Source: Nitrosopumilus sp. b3 (GTDB lineage: Archaea; Thermoproteota; Nitrososphaeria; Nitrososphaerales; Nitrosopumilaceae). Taken from it: DNA of 64,000 bases. The number at the start of each line of letters is the position of its first letter. Positions within the stretch are counted from its first letter, which is position 1. The notes under the pieces were generated by a model. It saw only the letters and a list, made by a program, of their open reading frames with translations, was not told the origin of the DNA and ran no database searches. Positions 1 through 7,444 of this stretch are shown here, in pieces. The stretch covers positions 1-64,000 of the forward strand of contig NZ_MU078698.1 in assembly GCF_014078525.1 (NCBI RefSeq). Reading direction: 5' to 3'. Both the position numbers and the translations under genes were made by a program.

Positions 1-2
1 GA

Positions 3-470
3 CAAAACAAACCACAAGATTCAGGAAATGATAGATACTCACGAGATGATAGAGGTTCAAGATCTTCCCCTAGACGGGAATCTGGTAGAGAAAATAATAG
101 AACTAGAAAACCAAGAAATGATAAATTTTTGAGAAAACAAGAGAGTTTCTTTTCAAATGGTTCTGAGAAATTTTATGAAACTATCAAAGAGAAATTATAT
201 GAAATTTTAGGTGGAAAAATCTGTTCTAATTGTGGTTTTAAGGATGAAAGAGCTTTAGGAATCAGTCCAATTTCTGAAAATGTAACTTCTGATAATTCCG
301 GTCGTGGTGGTGATGCTGCATCTTGGGGAAAATATATTTCAGCACCAGATCTTGCTAGAGAAGAATTAAAGGTCTTTTGTTTAAATTGTAATCAAATTCG
401 AGAACCTGTACCAAAACAAAAAGACAGAGCAAGACCAAAATCTAAAAAGAGTAAATACTTTCCTAGATAA
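3..470 (+). CDS. C-terminal part of an Arg/Ser-rich zinc-binding protein (5' end outside window)
   Basis: The reading frame is open from the first complete codon at base 3, so the gene begins before the window. The visible 155 residues start with a low-complexity tract rich in Arg, Ser, Asp and Asn (about residues 5-45), typical of a disordered nucleic-acid-binding tail. A compact domain follows with a CSNCG motif and, about 55 residues later, a second pair CLNC. This spacing of two CxxC knuckles resembles HNH-like or zinc-ribbon domains, but no clear catalytic HNH triad is seen. The C-terminus is again Lys/Arg-rich. Role unknown; RNA or DNA binding is an inference from composition. An internal TTG at 129 is not needed as a start. 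Confidence 0.75.
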   Translation, partial: QNKPQDSGNDRYSRDDRGSRSSPRRESGRENNRTRKPRNDKFLRKQESFFSNGSEKFYETIKEKLYEILGGKICSNCGFKDERALGISPISENVTSDNSGRGGDAASWGKYISAPDLAREELKVFCLNCNQIREPVPKQKDRARPKSKKSKYFPR

Positions 471-531
471 TCCTAGAATCATTTTTGAGAATTTATTAAC
501 ACTTTAATTATAATTATTTTAGAATAATATT

Positions 532-615
532 ATGGATGGAGATCAAAAGGCTTTGGGAATCGCTATGATCATAATGGTGGGAATAGCTGCTCTATATACT
601 GCATTTGGTTCCTAG
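532..615 (+). CDS. 27-residue hydrophobic microprotein
   Basis: ATG at 532 opens a 27-codon frame ending in TAG at 613-615. The first seven residues are polar (MDGDQKA) and the rest is one continuous hydrophobic segment containing GIAMIIMVGIAALYTAF, long enough for one membrane span. An AT-rich promoter-like stretch precedes it. It ends two bases before the convergent gene at 617-898. Tiny single-span proteins of this kind are common in ammonia-oxidising archaea, but I do not recognise this one; the call rests on codon structure and composition only. Confidence 0.45.
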   Translation: MDGDQKALGIAMIIMVGIAALYTAFGS

Positions 616-616
616 A

Positions 617-898
617 TTACCCCTTTACAATTTCTACATTGACATCATTAACTGAGGTAGAAATAATCTTATGTTCCTTGTCAAGTACTGATTGAATAAA
701 ATCTGCAAATTCTTCTACATGTCCTTCCTCTTTGAACATAATACTATGAGCTGATTTATCTTTCAACGAAATGACCAACTCATTTTTTATAATGTTGAGA
801 ATTGCTGTAATGTATGTCTCTTTTCCTTCTTTAATGAAAATTAAACTAGCAAATTTTTGAGCCTCATAATTATCATCAAATGTGATGCTGAACTTCAT
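617..898 (-). CDS. conserved-looking hypothetical protein, 93 aa
   Basis: Small alpha/beta protein with no signal peptide or membrane segment. Its ATG (896-898) overlaps the TGA of trpS in an ATGA arrangement, so it is probably translated by coupling at the end of a trpS transcript. The sequence alternates short beta-like stretches (MKFSITF, NELVISL) and amphipathic helices (EEFADFIQSVL). The size recalls the KEOPS subunit Pcc1, but I could not see that family's conserved residues, so no function is assigned. Confidence 0.75.
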   Translation of the reverse strand: MKFSITFDDNYEAQKFASLIFIKEGKETYITAILNIIKNELVISLKDKSAHSIMFKEEGHVEEFADFIQSVLDKEHKIISTSVNDVNVEIVKG

Positions 899-2007
899 TT
901 ATTCTCCAAAAGAAATCTGTGAATCTTATCTTTTGCTTTTTCTCTTTTTTCTTGATGAATTAAAAGAAAATTATTAATTTTTTCAATTAGTATTGCTTTT
1001 AATTCACCTGATAGTAATTTTCCAGATTTATAATCTTCATAAATTGTTTTTAATTTATTATCATCTGGCTCAAAAAATATTCTTAAATATTGAAATGAAA
1101 CATCAATGTCTGGATTCCCCCCAATCTTTCTATGCTCCTCAATATCTGGTTGACCTCCAGAAAATGCATGTTTGTTGATTTTCTTCTTTACGACATTTGG
1201 TGAATCAGTAGTGTAAATCGTTCCATTTTCATCTGATGCTGACATTTTTCCTCCAGGACCTTTTAATGCAGGAATCATGATGTTGTGAATCAATGCGGGT
1301 TTTGGTTTACCAATTTTTGGAGCTATATCTCTTGTTAATCTAAAATGAGGATCTTGATCTACACCTAATGGAATCAAAACCGGTTTATCTTCAATGAAAC
1401 ATGGGGCAGATTGTAATGATGTATAAAAAATCATTCCGATGTTTGTCTCATTTGTAAAACCAAATGTTGCTTTTGTATTAGAAAAATTAATTTTCTTTGC
1501 AACTTGAGCTGCAATAGGATAAAGTGTTTGAATATTTTTTGTATTAATAATAATTTTTGTCTTGTCTGGTTTGAAACCTAATGCAATAAAATCAAGAGCA
1601 TTTTCAAAAGCAAATTTGTTTGTCTCTTCTAAAGTAATATTAGGTTTTGAAAAAAATTTCTCATCATCTGTAAGCTGAAAATACATGTTAACATCAAATT
1701 TTTCTTGTAACCATTTTGCAAATACCCATGGAACCAAATGTCCAATATGAGTATGTCCAGATGGGCCCCTTCCAGTATATAGAAAGAATTTGTTCCCTTT
1801 TTCATATTCATCAAGAATTCTGCCCATTTCTCTATGAGAGAAGAAAATTCCTCTTCTAAGCATAAAATTGTCTTCTCCTGTAATTTTCTTGATTCTCTCC
1901 AAAAGATCTGATGAAATCTTTTCTGTACCAAATTGCTTGATTAATTTGTCATAATCGATATCGCCTTCAACATGCCAAGGAGTTACAATAAAGTCATCAG
2001 CTGACAT
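895..2007 (-). CDS. trpS: tryptophanyl-tRNA synthetase
   Basis: Class I aminoacyl-tRNA synthetase charging tRNA-Trp in the cytoplasm. The HIGH-type signature GPSGHTHIGH lies near residue 85 and the second ATP-binding motif appears as KMSAS near residue 255. The length (370 aa) and the N-terminal extension before the Rossmann fold match the archaeal/eukaryotic TrpRS type rather than the shorter bacterial one. The ATG at 2005-2007 faces pheS across a short divergent gap of about 45 bp, which must hold both promoters. The 93-aa gene at 617-898 overlaps its stop codon. The tRNA-Trp gene is at 9746-9822. Confidence 0.97.
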   Translation of the reverse strand: MSADDFIVTPWHVEGDIDYDKLIKQFGTEKISSDLLERIKKITGEDNFMLRRGIFFSHREMGRILDEYEKGNKFFLYTGRGPSGHTHIGHLVPWVFAKWLQEKFDVNMYFQLTDDEKFFSKPNITLEETNKFAFENALDFIALGFKPDKTKIIINTKNIQTLYPIAAQVAKKINFSNTKATFGFTNETNIGMIFYTSLQSAPCFIEDKPVLIPLGVDQDPHFRLTRDIAPKIGKPKPALIHNIMIPALKGPGGKMSASDENGTIYTTDSPNVVKKKINKHAFSGGQPDIEEHRKIGGNPDIDVSFQYLRIFFEPDDNKLKTIYEDYKSGKLLSGELKAILIEKINNFLLIHQEKREKAKDKIHRFLLENK

Positions 2008-2052
2008 TCATCTTGACTTAGGTTAAGGTTTAAAAAGTCTTTTTCAGATTCT

Positions 2053-3447
2053 TTGCTGTTGTCGCAAGTTTTTCATGAAATTGAAAAAAAAATTATCATG
2101 TCTCTTAGAGATAATCCAAAACAATCTCCTGAAACCCTTGAAAAATCTACACATCTTTCCCCTGATCAAATCCGACGAGGTATTGAATGGCTTCGATTAA
2201 AGGATCTAGCAATTGTCACTGAATCAAAATCAAGTATTCTTAGATTAGGAAAAAATGGAATTGAATCATTTCAAAAAGGATTACCTGAAAGAAGACTGTT
2301 AAATTTACTTAAGACAGGTCCTAAAAAATTATCTGATTTACAAAAAGAATTGGGATTTGTTTTTGGACCTTCCATGGGTTTAGCAAGAAAAAATAATTGG
2401 GTTGAAGCATCATCAGATCAAATCTCGATCAAAAATATTCCTTCAGAACTTCCAGGAGAAAAAACCATCAAACTTGTAGGAGAAAATAAAATATCTAAAG
2501 ATAAAGTTGACATTAATGATTTATCTGCTCTATTAAAAAGGCCTGATTTTATTATTGAGGATACTATAATTTCTAAAGAGATTAGTTTATCTGATTCTTC
2601 AAAATCCATCAAACTCACAGATTCTAGTGGCGAAATTGATGTTGAAGCAAAAGTTCCAGAAACTTTTGTTGCCAGAACTCACCCTCTAAAAGATACTATT
2701 GATGAAATTCGTGAAATTTTTGTAACATTAGGGTTTTCTGAAATTCTTGGAAATATGACTCAATCCAGCTTTTGGAATTTTGATGCCTTGTTTACTCCAC
2801 AAGATCATCCTGCAAGAGAATTACAAGATACATTTTATCTGGAAAAAATAAATGCTAAAAAAATTGGAACACCAGAACAAATTAGAAAAGTTTCTGAATC
2901 ACACAAAAAAAATTGGCGATATCAGTGGGATATTAATGAAGCAAGAAAAATGGTTCTGAGAACTCACACTACTTGTGTGACAATCAAGCATCTTGCTGAA
3001 AATAAACCTGATGAGGCACGTTTTTTCTCCTTAGGACGTGTATTCCGTAATGAAAAGGTAAGTTACAAACATCTTGTCGAATTTAATCAAATTGAAGGGG
3101 TTGTTGTTGGAAAAGATGCATCTTTAAGAAATTTAATGGGAATTCAACGAGAGTTTTACAAACGAATTGGTATTACTAAAATAAAATTTTGGCCAACCTT
3201 TTTTCCATACACTGAACCATCTCTTCAAACAATGGTATACAATGAAAAATTAGATAAATGGATTGAATTATTTGGAATGGGAATTTTTAGACCTGAAGTA
3301 ACAAAGCCATTAGGAATTACGAAACCTGTTTTAGCTTGGGGTGGTGGAATTGAAAGAATTGCTATGCTAAAATATGATTTAGATGATGTTAGAGAATTTT
3401 ACAATAATAATCTTGGTTGGTTAAGGAGTACAACAAAATGCCAGTAG
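2053..3447 (+). CDS. pheS: phenylalanyl-tRNA synthetase alpha subunit
   Basis: Catalytic alpha subunit of the (alpha-beta)2 PheRS. The N-terminal 120 residues are winged-helix-like and typical of archaeal PheS; the class II core follows with motif 2 around FFSLGRVFRNE and motif 3 near LAWGGGIERIAML at the C-terminus. The start is uncertain: TTG at 2053 or 2059 keeps the complete first helix, while the first ATG (2098) would remove it, so TTG is preferred. The 3' end overlaps pheT by 10 bp, indicating a two-gene operon with coupled translation. Confidence 0.96.
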   Translation: MLLSQVFHEIEKKIIMSLRDNPKQSPETLEKSTHLSPDQIRRGIEWLRLKDLAIVTESKSSILRLGKNGIESFQKGLPERRLLNLLKTGPKKLSDLQKELGFVFGPSMGLARKNNWVEASSDQISIKNIPSELPGEKTIKLVGENKISKDKVDINDLSALLKRPDFIIEDTIISKEISLSDSSKSIKLTDSSGEIDVEAKVPETFVARTHPLKDTIDEIREIFVTLGFSEILGNMTQSSFWNFDALFTPQDHPARELQDTFYLEKINAKKIGTPEQIRKVSESHKKNWRYQWDINEARKMVLRTHTTCVTIKHLAENKPDEARFFSLGRVFRNEKVSYKHLVEFNQIEGVVVGKDASLRNLMGIQREFYKRIGITKIKFWPTFFPYTEPSLQTMVYNEKLDKWIELFGMGIFRPEVTKPLGITKPVLAWGGGIERIAMLKYDLDDVREFYNNNLGWLRSTTKCQ

Positions 3448-5084
3448 TAGAATTATCTTATTCACGACTTCAAAAATTAGTTGGTAAAGTTTCAAAAAAA
3501 CAAATTGCTGATTCCTTACCTTTTCTTGGATTGGATATAGAATCTGAAAATAAAGATCTAGTTCGAATTGAATACAGTCCAAATAGACCTGATTATTCAA
3601 CGGATTTTGGAATTGCACTTGGACTGCAAGGATTACTCGGAATTAAAACCGGTATTGTGAAACTTAATGTGAAAAAATCTAGCAAATACCCAATTATTGT
3701 AAAATCTAGCGTATCTAAAATTAGACCGTTTGTAACTGGTATTGTTGCAAAAAATGGAAAAATTGATGATAAAACAATCAAACAATTAATGACTATGCAA
3801 GAAGATCTTCATTTTGGGATAGGGAGAAAAAGAAAAAAATCATCCATCGGCATTCATGATTTAGATAAAATTTTATTCCCTTTAGTTTACACCGCTACTA
3901 ACAGAGATCATAAATTCATTCCACTAAATTCTGAAAAGGAAATTACGATAACTGAAATTCTTTCTAACACAATTGTTGGGAAAGATTATGGTTCTTTACT
4001 GGGACAATCCTCTCAAGTACCTCTAATTTTAGATAATAATCAAAAAACTGTATCTTTTCCTCCGATTATTAATGCTGCAGTCACTACAGTTACTACAAAA
4101 ACAAAAAATCTCTTTGTTGAGGTAACTGGAATCAACAAGGAAGATGCAGAAGATATGCTTTCAGTAGTAGCAACTATTTTACAAACCGCAGGGTTTTCCT
4201 TGGAATCTGTAAAAATTTCTGGATCAAATAATTCTACTCCAAAACTAGAACAAAAGAAAATCAAAGTCAGTTCTTCACTGATTAATCAGATTCTTGGCTT
4301 GAATTTAACAACATCAAAAATTATTTCATCTTTGAAAAAGTCTAGATTGGATGCATTATCAAAAGGTCCAAACATTACTTGTACTGTTCCTGCATACCGC
4401 TTTGACATTTTTGGTCCTATGGATTTGGTAGAAGAAGTAGCTTTGGGATATGGAATTCAAAATCTTGAACCTGCAATCTCTCCATCTCAAACTATAGGAA
4501 AAATCAATCCAGTATCAATTCAATTAAAATCATTAGATCAAACTATGATTGGACTAGGATTTCTTGAAGCATTGAATTCTAGTTTGAGTAGTAAACGTGT
4601 ACTATATGATATGACAAATAGGGATTCTTCAAAAATTATTTCTGTGCTTGATTCAAAAAGTCAGGAGCATACAATACTTAGAGACTCTATACTGCCTGAA
4701 TTATTGGAAAATCTTTCAAGAAACATTCATGAAACATATCCTCAAAAAATATTTGAAACTGGAACTGTTTTTGGTCTTGATAATCCTATTTCTGAAAAAA
4801 TTAATTTTTCAGGAATTAGTGCTCATAAAGATGCAAACTTTACTGAAATTAAATCAATATTGCAATCTGCATTAAAAATTAGATTTGGAATAAATATTGA
4901 AACTAAGACTACTACAAACCCCACTTTTGAAAATGGCCATTGTGCATCAGTAGTTCTTGATAATTCTCAAATTGGAATTATAGGAAAAATTGATTCAAAA
5001 ATTATTGAAAATTATAAAATCCGTGTACCTGTTGTGGGATTTGAAATATCCTTATCTGAATCAATCCTAAAACATCGAACTTAA
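3438..5084 (+). CDS. pheT: phenylalanyl-tRNA synthetase beta subunit
   Basis: Beta subunit of PheRS, carrying tRNA-binding and editing (B3/B4) domains followed by the B5 domain and a class II-like pseudo-catalytic domain. The 548-aa length fits the archaeal form, which lacks the bacterial N-terminal EMAP-like and C-terminal anticodon-binding additions. The ATG at 3438 was chosen because a purine-rich ribosome-binding sequence (AAGGAG, 3423-3428) sits at correct spacing and because MPVVELSYSRL matches the usual family start; the upstream TTG at 3417 is less likely. Confidence 0.96.
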   Translation: MPVVELSYSRLQKLVGKVSKKQIADSLPFLGLDIESENKDLVRIEYSPNRPDYSTDFGIALGLQGLLGIKTGIVKLNVKKSSKYPIIVKSSVSKIRPFVTGIVAKNGKIDDKTIKQLMTMQEDLHFGIGRKRKKSSIGIHDLDKILFPLVYTATNRDHKFIPLNSEKEITITEILSNTIVGKDYGSLLGQSSQVPLILDNNQKTVSFPPIINAAVTTVTTKTKNLFVEVTGINKEDAEDMLSVVATILQTAGFSLESVKISGSNNSTPKLEQKKIKVSSSLINQILGLNLTTSKIISSLKKSRLDALSKGPNITCTVPAYRFDIFGPMDLVEEVALGYGIQNLEPAISPSQTIGKINPVSIQLKSLDQTMIGLGFLEALNSSLSSKRVLYDMTNRDSSKIISVLDSKSQEHTILRDSILPELLENLSRNIHETYPQKIFETGTVFGLDNPISEKINFSGISAHKDANFTEIKSILQSALKIRFGINIETKTTTNPTFENGHCASVVLDNSQIGIIGKIDSKIIENYKIRVPVVGFEISLSESILKHRT

Positions 5085-5133
5085 TTTATTAAAATTACTA
5101 TTGTTCATAAATAATTCCTCAATGGTTTTTAGT

Positions 5134-5325
5134 AGGAGTAGTCCTATAATTAATCGCCCAAGAGCAGGCATGCAGACGGATTAGGATGAGTCGATCGTAA
5201 TGATACCAGTGATTTCTAATTCACCCAGGTGTGCTACATTATGGGCAACCCCGGTTTCCGAACGCGAGGAGGCGTATGGCTATGTACCAATGATTTTGTG
5301 CGAGTCAGAACCGGGGAACATTATT
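5134..5325 (+). ncRNA. candidate structured RNA, class not assigned
   Basis: This stretch is clearly richer in G and C than its surroundings and has no credible ORF. Visible pairings are AGGA/TCCT at 5134-5145, GCCCA (5156-5160) with TGGGC (5242-5246), and a strong 8-bp stem CCCCGGTT (5249-5256) with AACCGGGG (5309-5316). Inside the last stem lies ACGC-GAGGAG-GCGT. A TATA-like TTCATAAATA (5104-5113) lies at the right distance for a start near 5134, and a run of T (5324-5329) could terminate it. The ACA at 5318-5320 right after the stem is reminiscent of archaeal H/ACA guide RNAs. Signature motifs of RNase P RNA and SRP RNA were looked for and not found. Confidence 0.55.
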
Positions 5326-5365
5326 TTTTAAAAAGATAAAACAACCATTGATTCAGAGAAATTGC

Positions 5366-5785
5366 ATGGTAAACTATTGGTTAGCAAAACAAGAACCCAG
5401 TGGTCCTAGAGGATATAACTTTGAACAATTAAAGAAAGAAAAAACTACTGTGTGGGATGGAGTTCATAACAATCTTGCATTAAAACATATGAGAGAAATG
5501 AGATCTGGTGATCTGGTTTTATTTTATCATACAGGTGATGAGAGGCAAGCTGTTGGAATTATGCAAATTACATCAAAGCCATACCCTAACCCAAAAGAGG
5601 ATAATGAACGTTTTATTGTAGTTGATGTAAAATATAAAAAAACATTGAAACGTCCTGTTACGCTTGATGAAATGAAAAAAGATAAAAAATTCAAAGACTG
5701 GGAATTAATTCGAATATCTAGATTGTCTGTAATGCCTGTTCCAAAGCCACTCTGGGATACTATCTTAAATATTTCTGAAAAGTAA
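5366..5785 (+). CDS. EVE-domain protein
   Basis: A 139-aa protein that is essentially one EVE domain, a PUA-like fold believed to bind modified nucleobases in DNA or RNA. It starts with the family hallmark NYWLAKQEPS, followed by VWDGVHNNLALKHMREM, GDLVLFYHTG and a C-terminal half containing VVDVKYKKTLKRPV. ATG at 5366 is preferred because MVNYWL is the normal family start; the upstream TTG at 5348 would add six residues. It stands alone between the structured RNA and an Lrp-like gene. The exact ligand cannot be read from sequence. Confidence 0.9.
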   Translation: MVNYWLAKQEPSGPRGYNFEQLKKEKTTVWDGVHNNLALKHMREMRSGDLVLFYHTGDERQAVGIMQITSKPYPNPKEDNERFIVVDVKYKKTLKRPVTLDEMKKDKKFKDWELIRISRLSVMPVPKPLWDTILNISEK

Positions 5786-5828
5786 CTGTAATCGGTTTAT
5801 TGATATAGTCGATTTGTTTAATGAAAAC

Positions 5829-6068
5829 ATGGCAACAGCTTATGTTTTAATAAACTGTGAACTAGGCTCTGAGGAAGCTATTATTCAGCAACTCAAAGGC
5901 TTAGAAGGTGTAAAAGAAGTTCATGGAACTTTTGGTGCATATGATATTTTGGCCAAAATTGAATCTGACACTGTAGAAAAACTAAGAGAAACAATTACTT
6001 GGAAGATCAGAAAAATTGAAAAAATTCGTTCAACTCTTACCCTAATGGGTATTGAAGGCCAAACATAA
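5829..6068 (+). CDS. stand-alone Lrp/AsnC ligand-binding (RAM) domain protein
   Basis: A 79-aa protein matching only the C-terminal effector-binding domain of Lrp/AsnC regulators. It shows the alternating pattern AYVLINCELGSEEAI, then VKEVHGTFGAYDILAKIE, with the GxYD turn that lines the ligand pocket. There is no helix-turn-helix, so it probably does not bind DNA by itself; such domains form dimers or octamers and may co-assemble with full-length Lrp proteins. ATG at 5829 gives the standard family start; the TTG at 5814 is less likely. Confidence 0.9.
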   Translation: MATAYVLINCELGSEEAIIQQLKGLEGVKEVHGTFGAYDILAKIESDTVEKLRETITWKIRKIEKIRSTLTLMGIEGQT

Positions 6069-6086
6069 ACACCCTTTTTTCTTATT

Positions 6087-6653
6087 ATGATTTTACATTT
6101 TATTTTTGTAATAAAAGAAGAAGATCGTGAAAAACGAAAATTCGAATTTGAATATATCAAAAAAATGGGCCAATTTTACAAATTATGGATTAAAGAAAAA
6201 TTTGGTATTAATTATGAAATTCAATGCGACGAATTAATTACAAAACCAACAAGTATTCTTCAAAGATTAGACACTCATACATTTGTTAGAGATCACAATC
6301 AAAGGGGAAAAGACATTTATCACTTTTACCTCACTCATTTCAAACCCTTGTGGACCGATTGCACATGTGACGGATACCATGCTGAAAATTTTGGATTGGT
6401 ATTTTGGCAACCTCCAAAACAAGCTGATGATACTTTGTTTCTCGCTGAAAAAAACTGTACAACTGTATCGCATATTTTACTGCATGAGTTTTTACGAAAA
6501 CTTGGACACAAAAAGTTCATTCAAGAGGTTCATGATATTTGGACAAAACATCTCTTTGAACAGTTAGAATTTGAACAATATGGAGATGATTTTCAAAAAA
6601 CAAATGAAAAGCCTATGTTTTTAACAATTGATACTTCTCAGGTAAATTTGTAA
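6087..6653 (+). CDS. hypothetical protein with HEFLRKLGH motif
   Basis: 188 residues, no signal peptide or true transmembrane segment. The second half contains a cluster of potential metal ligands: DCTCDGYH near residue 93 and SHILLHEFLRKLGHKKF near 130-146. The latter (H-E-x5-G-H) is similar to but not the same as zincin HExxH motifs, so a metal-dependent function is only an inference. It follows the RAM-domain gene by 18 bp in the same direction and may be co-transcribed. I do not recognise the family. Confidence 0.75.
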   Translation: MILHFIFVIKEEDREKRKFEFEYIKKMGQFYKLWIKEKFGINYEIQCDELITKPTSILQRLDTHTFVRDHNQRGKDIYHFYLTHFKPLWTDCTCDGYHAENFGLVFWQPPKQADDTLFLAEKNCTTVSHILLHEFLRKLGHKKFIQEVHDIWTKHLFEQLEFEQYGDDFQKTNEKPMFLTIDTSQVNL

Positions 6654-6656
6654 AAA

Positions 6657-7289
6657 TTAACACTTTGTAACTGAATAAATATTATTTTCAAAGTTTGCTG
6701 TTTTAAAATCTAATTTATTTTCGGGATCATTTGTTCTTGATTTACTCAAATTCTCAAGCTCAACTAATGCATCTCCTCTAAATCCTACTGAAGAACCATA
6801 AATTGCATCAGTTAACATTGTTCCATGATCACCTTTTTTAATATCATCTACCATTTCATAAAATCTAATTGTTTCTTTTTTATTAACTGGGTTTCCAGTT
6901 GCTTTGTTATATGCTACTGAAATATACATTCCGTTATTTTTTACTGCAACAGGAATTTTGTGATTCTTACCTGATTCACCTGGAATTGTCTCGTTAACTA
7001 AAACTTCACATTTGTGATACATACTTGATACATATGCATAGAATCTATACTGTGCATATTTTCCTGCATCATCTTCTTCGCAACCTACAAAGACTTTGTG
7101 TAGTAATTCTAATGCATCATCATTCATACTTTGTAATCTATCATCTATTCTGCCTCTTTCTAGAAGATCTGATTTACACTCTTTAGCAATTAAAACTAGA
7201 ATAAAATCTGGTAAATTATAATTCTTCAAAGCTGCAACAAAGGCTCCAGCTTGCGACATTCCAAATTTTGGGAAACCTTTATTGACCAT
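6657..7289 (-). CDS. hypothetical cytoplasmic protein, 210 aa
   Basis: Soluble alpha/beta protein without recognised motif. The N-terminal part (KFGMSQAGAFVAALKNY) is helical, and the middle holds two short beta-like segments around KIPVAVKNNGMYISVAYNKATG. Two Cys residues (KECKSDL and GCEED) are not arranged as a metal site. It is convergent with the HEFLRKLGH gene, separated by 3 bp. The upstream region on its own strand (7290-7444) is shared with aconitase and carries no other gene. Function unknown. Confidence 0.8.
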   Translation of the reverse strand: MVNKGFPKFGMSQAGAFVAALKNYNLPDFILVLIAKECKSDLLERGRIDDRLQSMNDDALELLHKVFVGCEEDDAGKYAQYRFYAYVSSMYHKCEVLVNETIPGESGKNHKIPVAVKNNGMYISVAYNKATGNPVNKKETIRFYEMVDDIKKGDHGTMLTDAIYGSSVGFRGDALVELENLSKSRTNDPENKLDFKTANFENNIYSVTKC

Positions 7290-7444
7290 TTTTGAAAATC
7301 ACCCCAAAAAACATACTACTCCCCAACAATGTAGTAAAACATGCCTTTGGCTTATAATTGTTAAGGATTTTGTATGCCTATATTACTATTTTTTCTAAAT
7401 TTTAAATTGTAAATAATAAATTCAGGAGAAATTCACTGCTTTCT

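Noticed and set aside
617-898. KEOPS subunit Pcc1
   Set aside because: Size fits, but the conserved Pcc1 pattern is not visible; left as hypothetical.
5134-5325. RNase P RNA or SRP RNA identity for the structured RNA
   Set aside because: The GAGGAAAGUC-type and ACAGNRA signatures of RNase P and the GGAAGG-AGCAGC-type motif of SRP helix 8 were not found on either strand.
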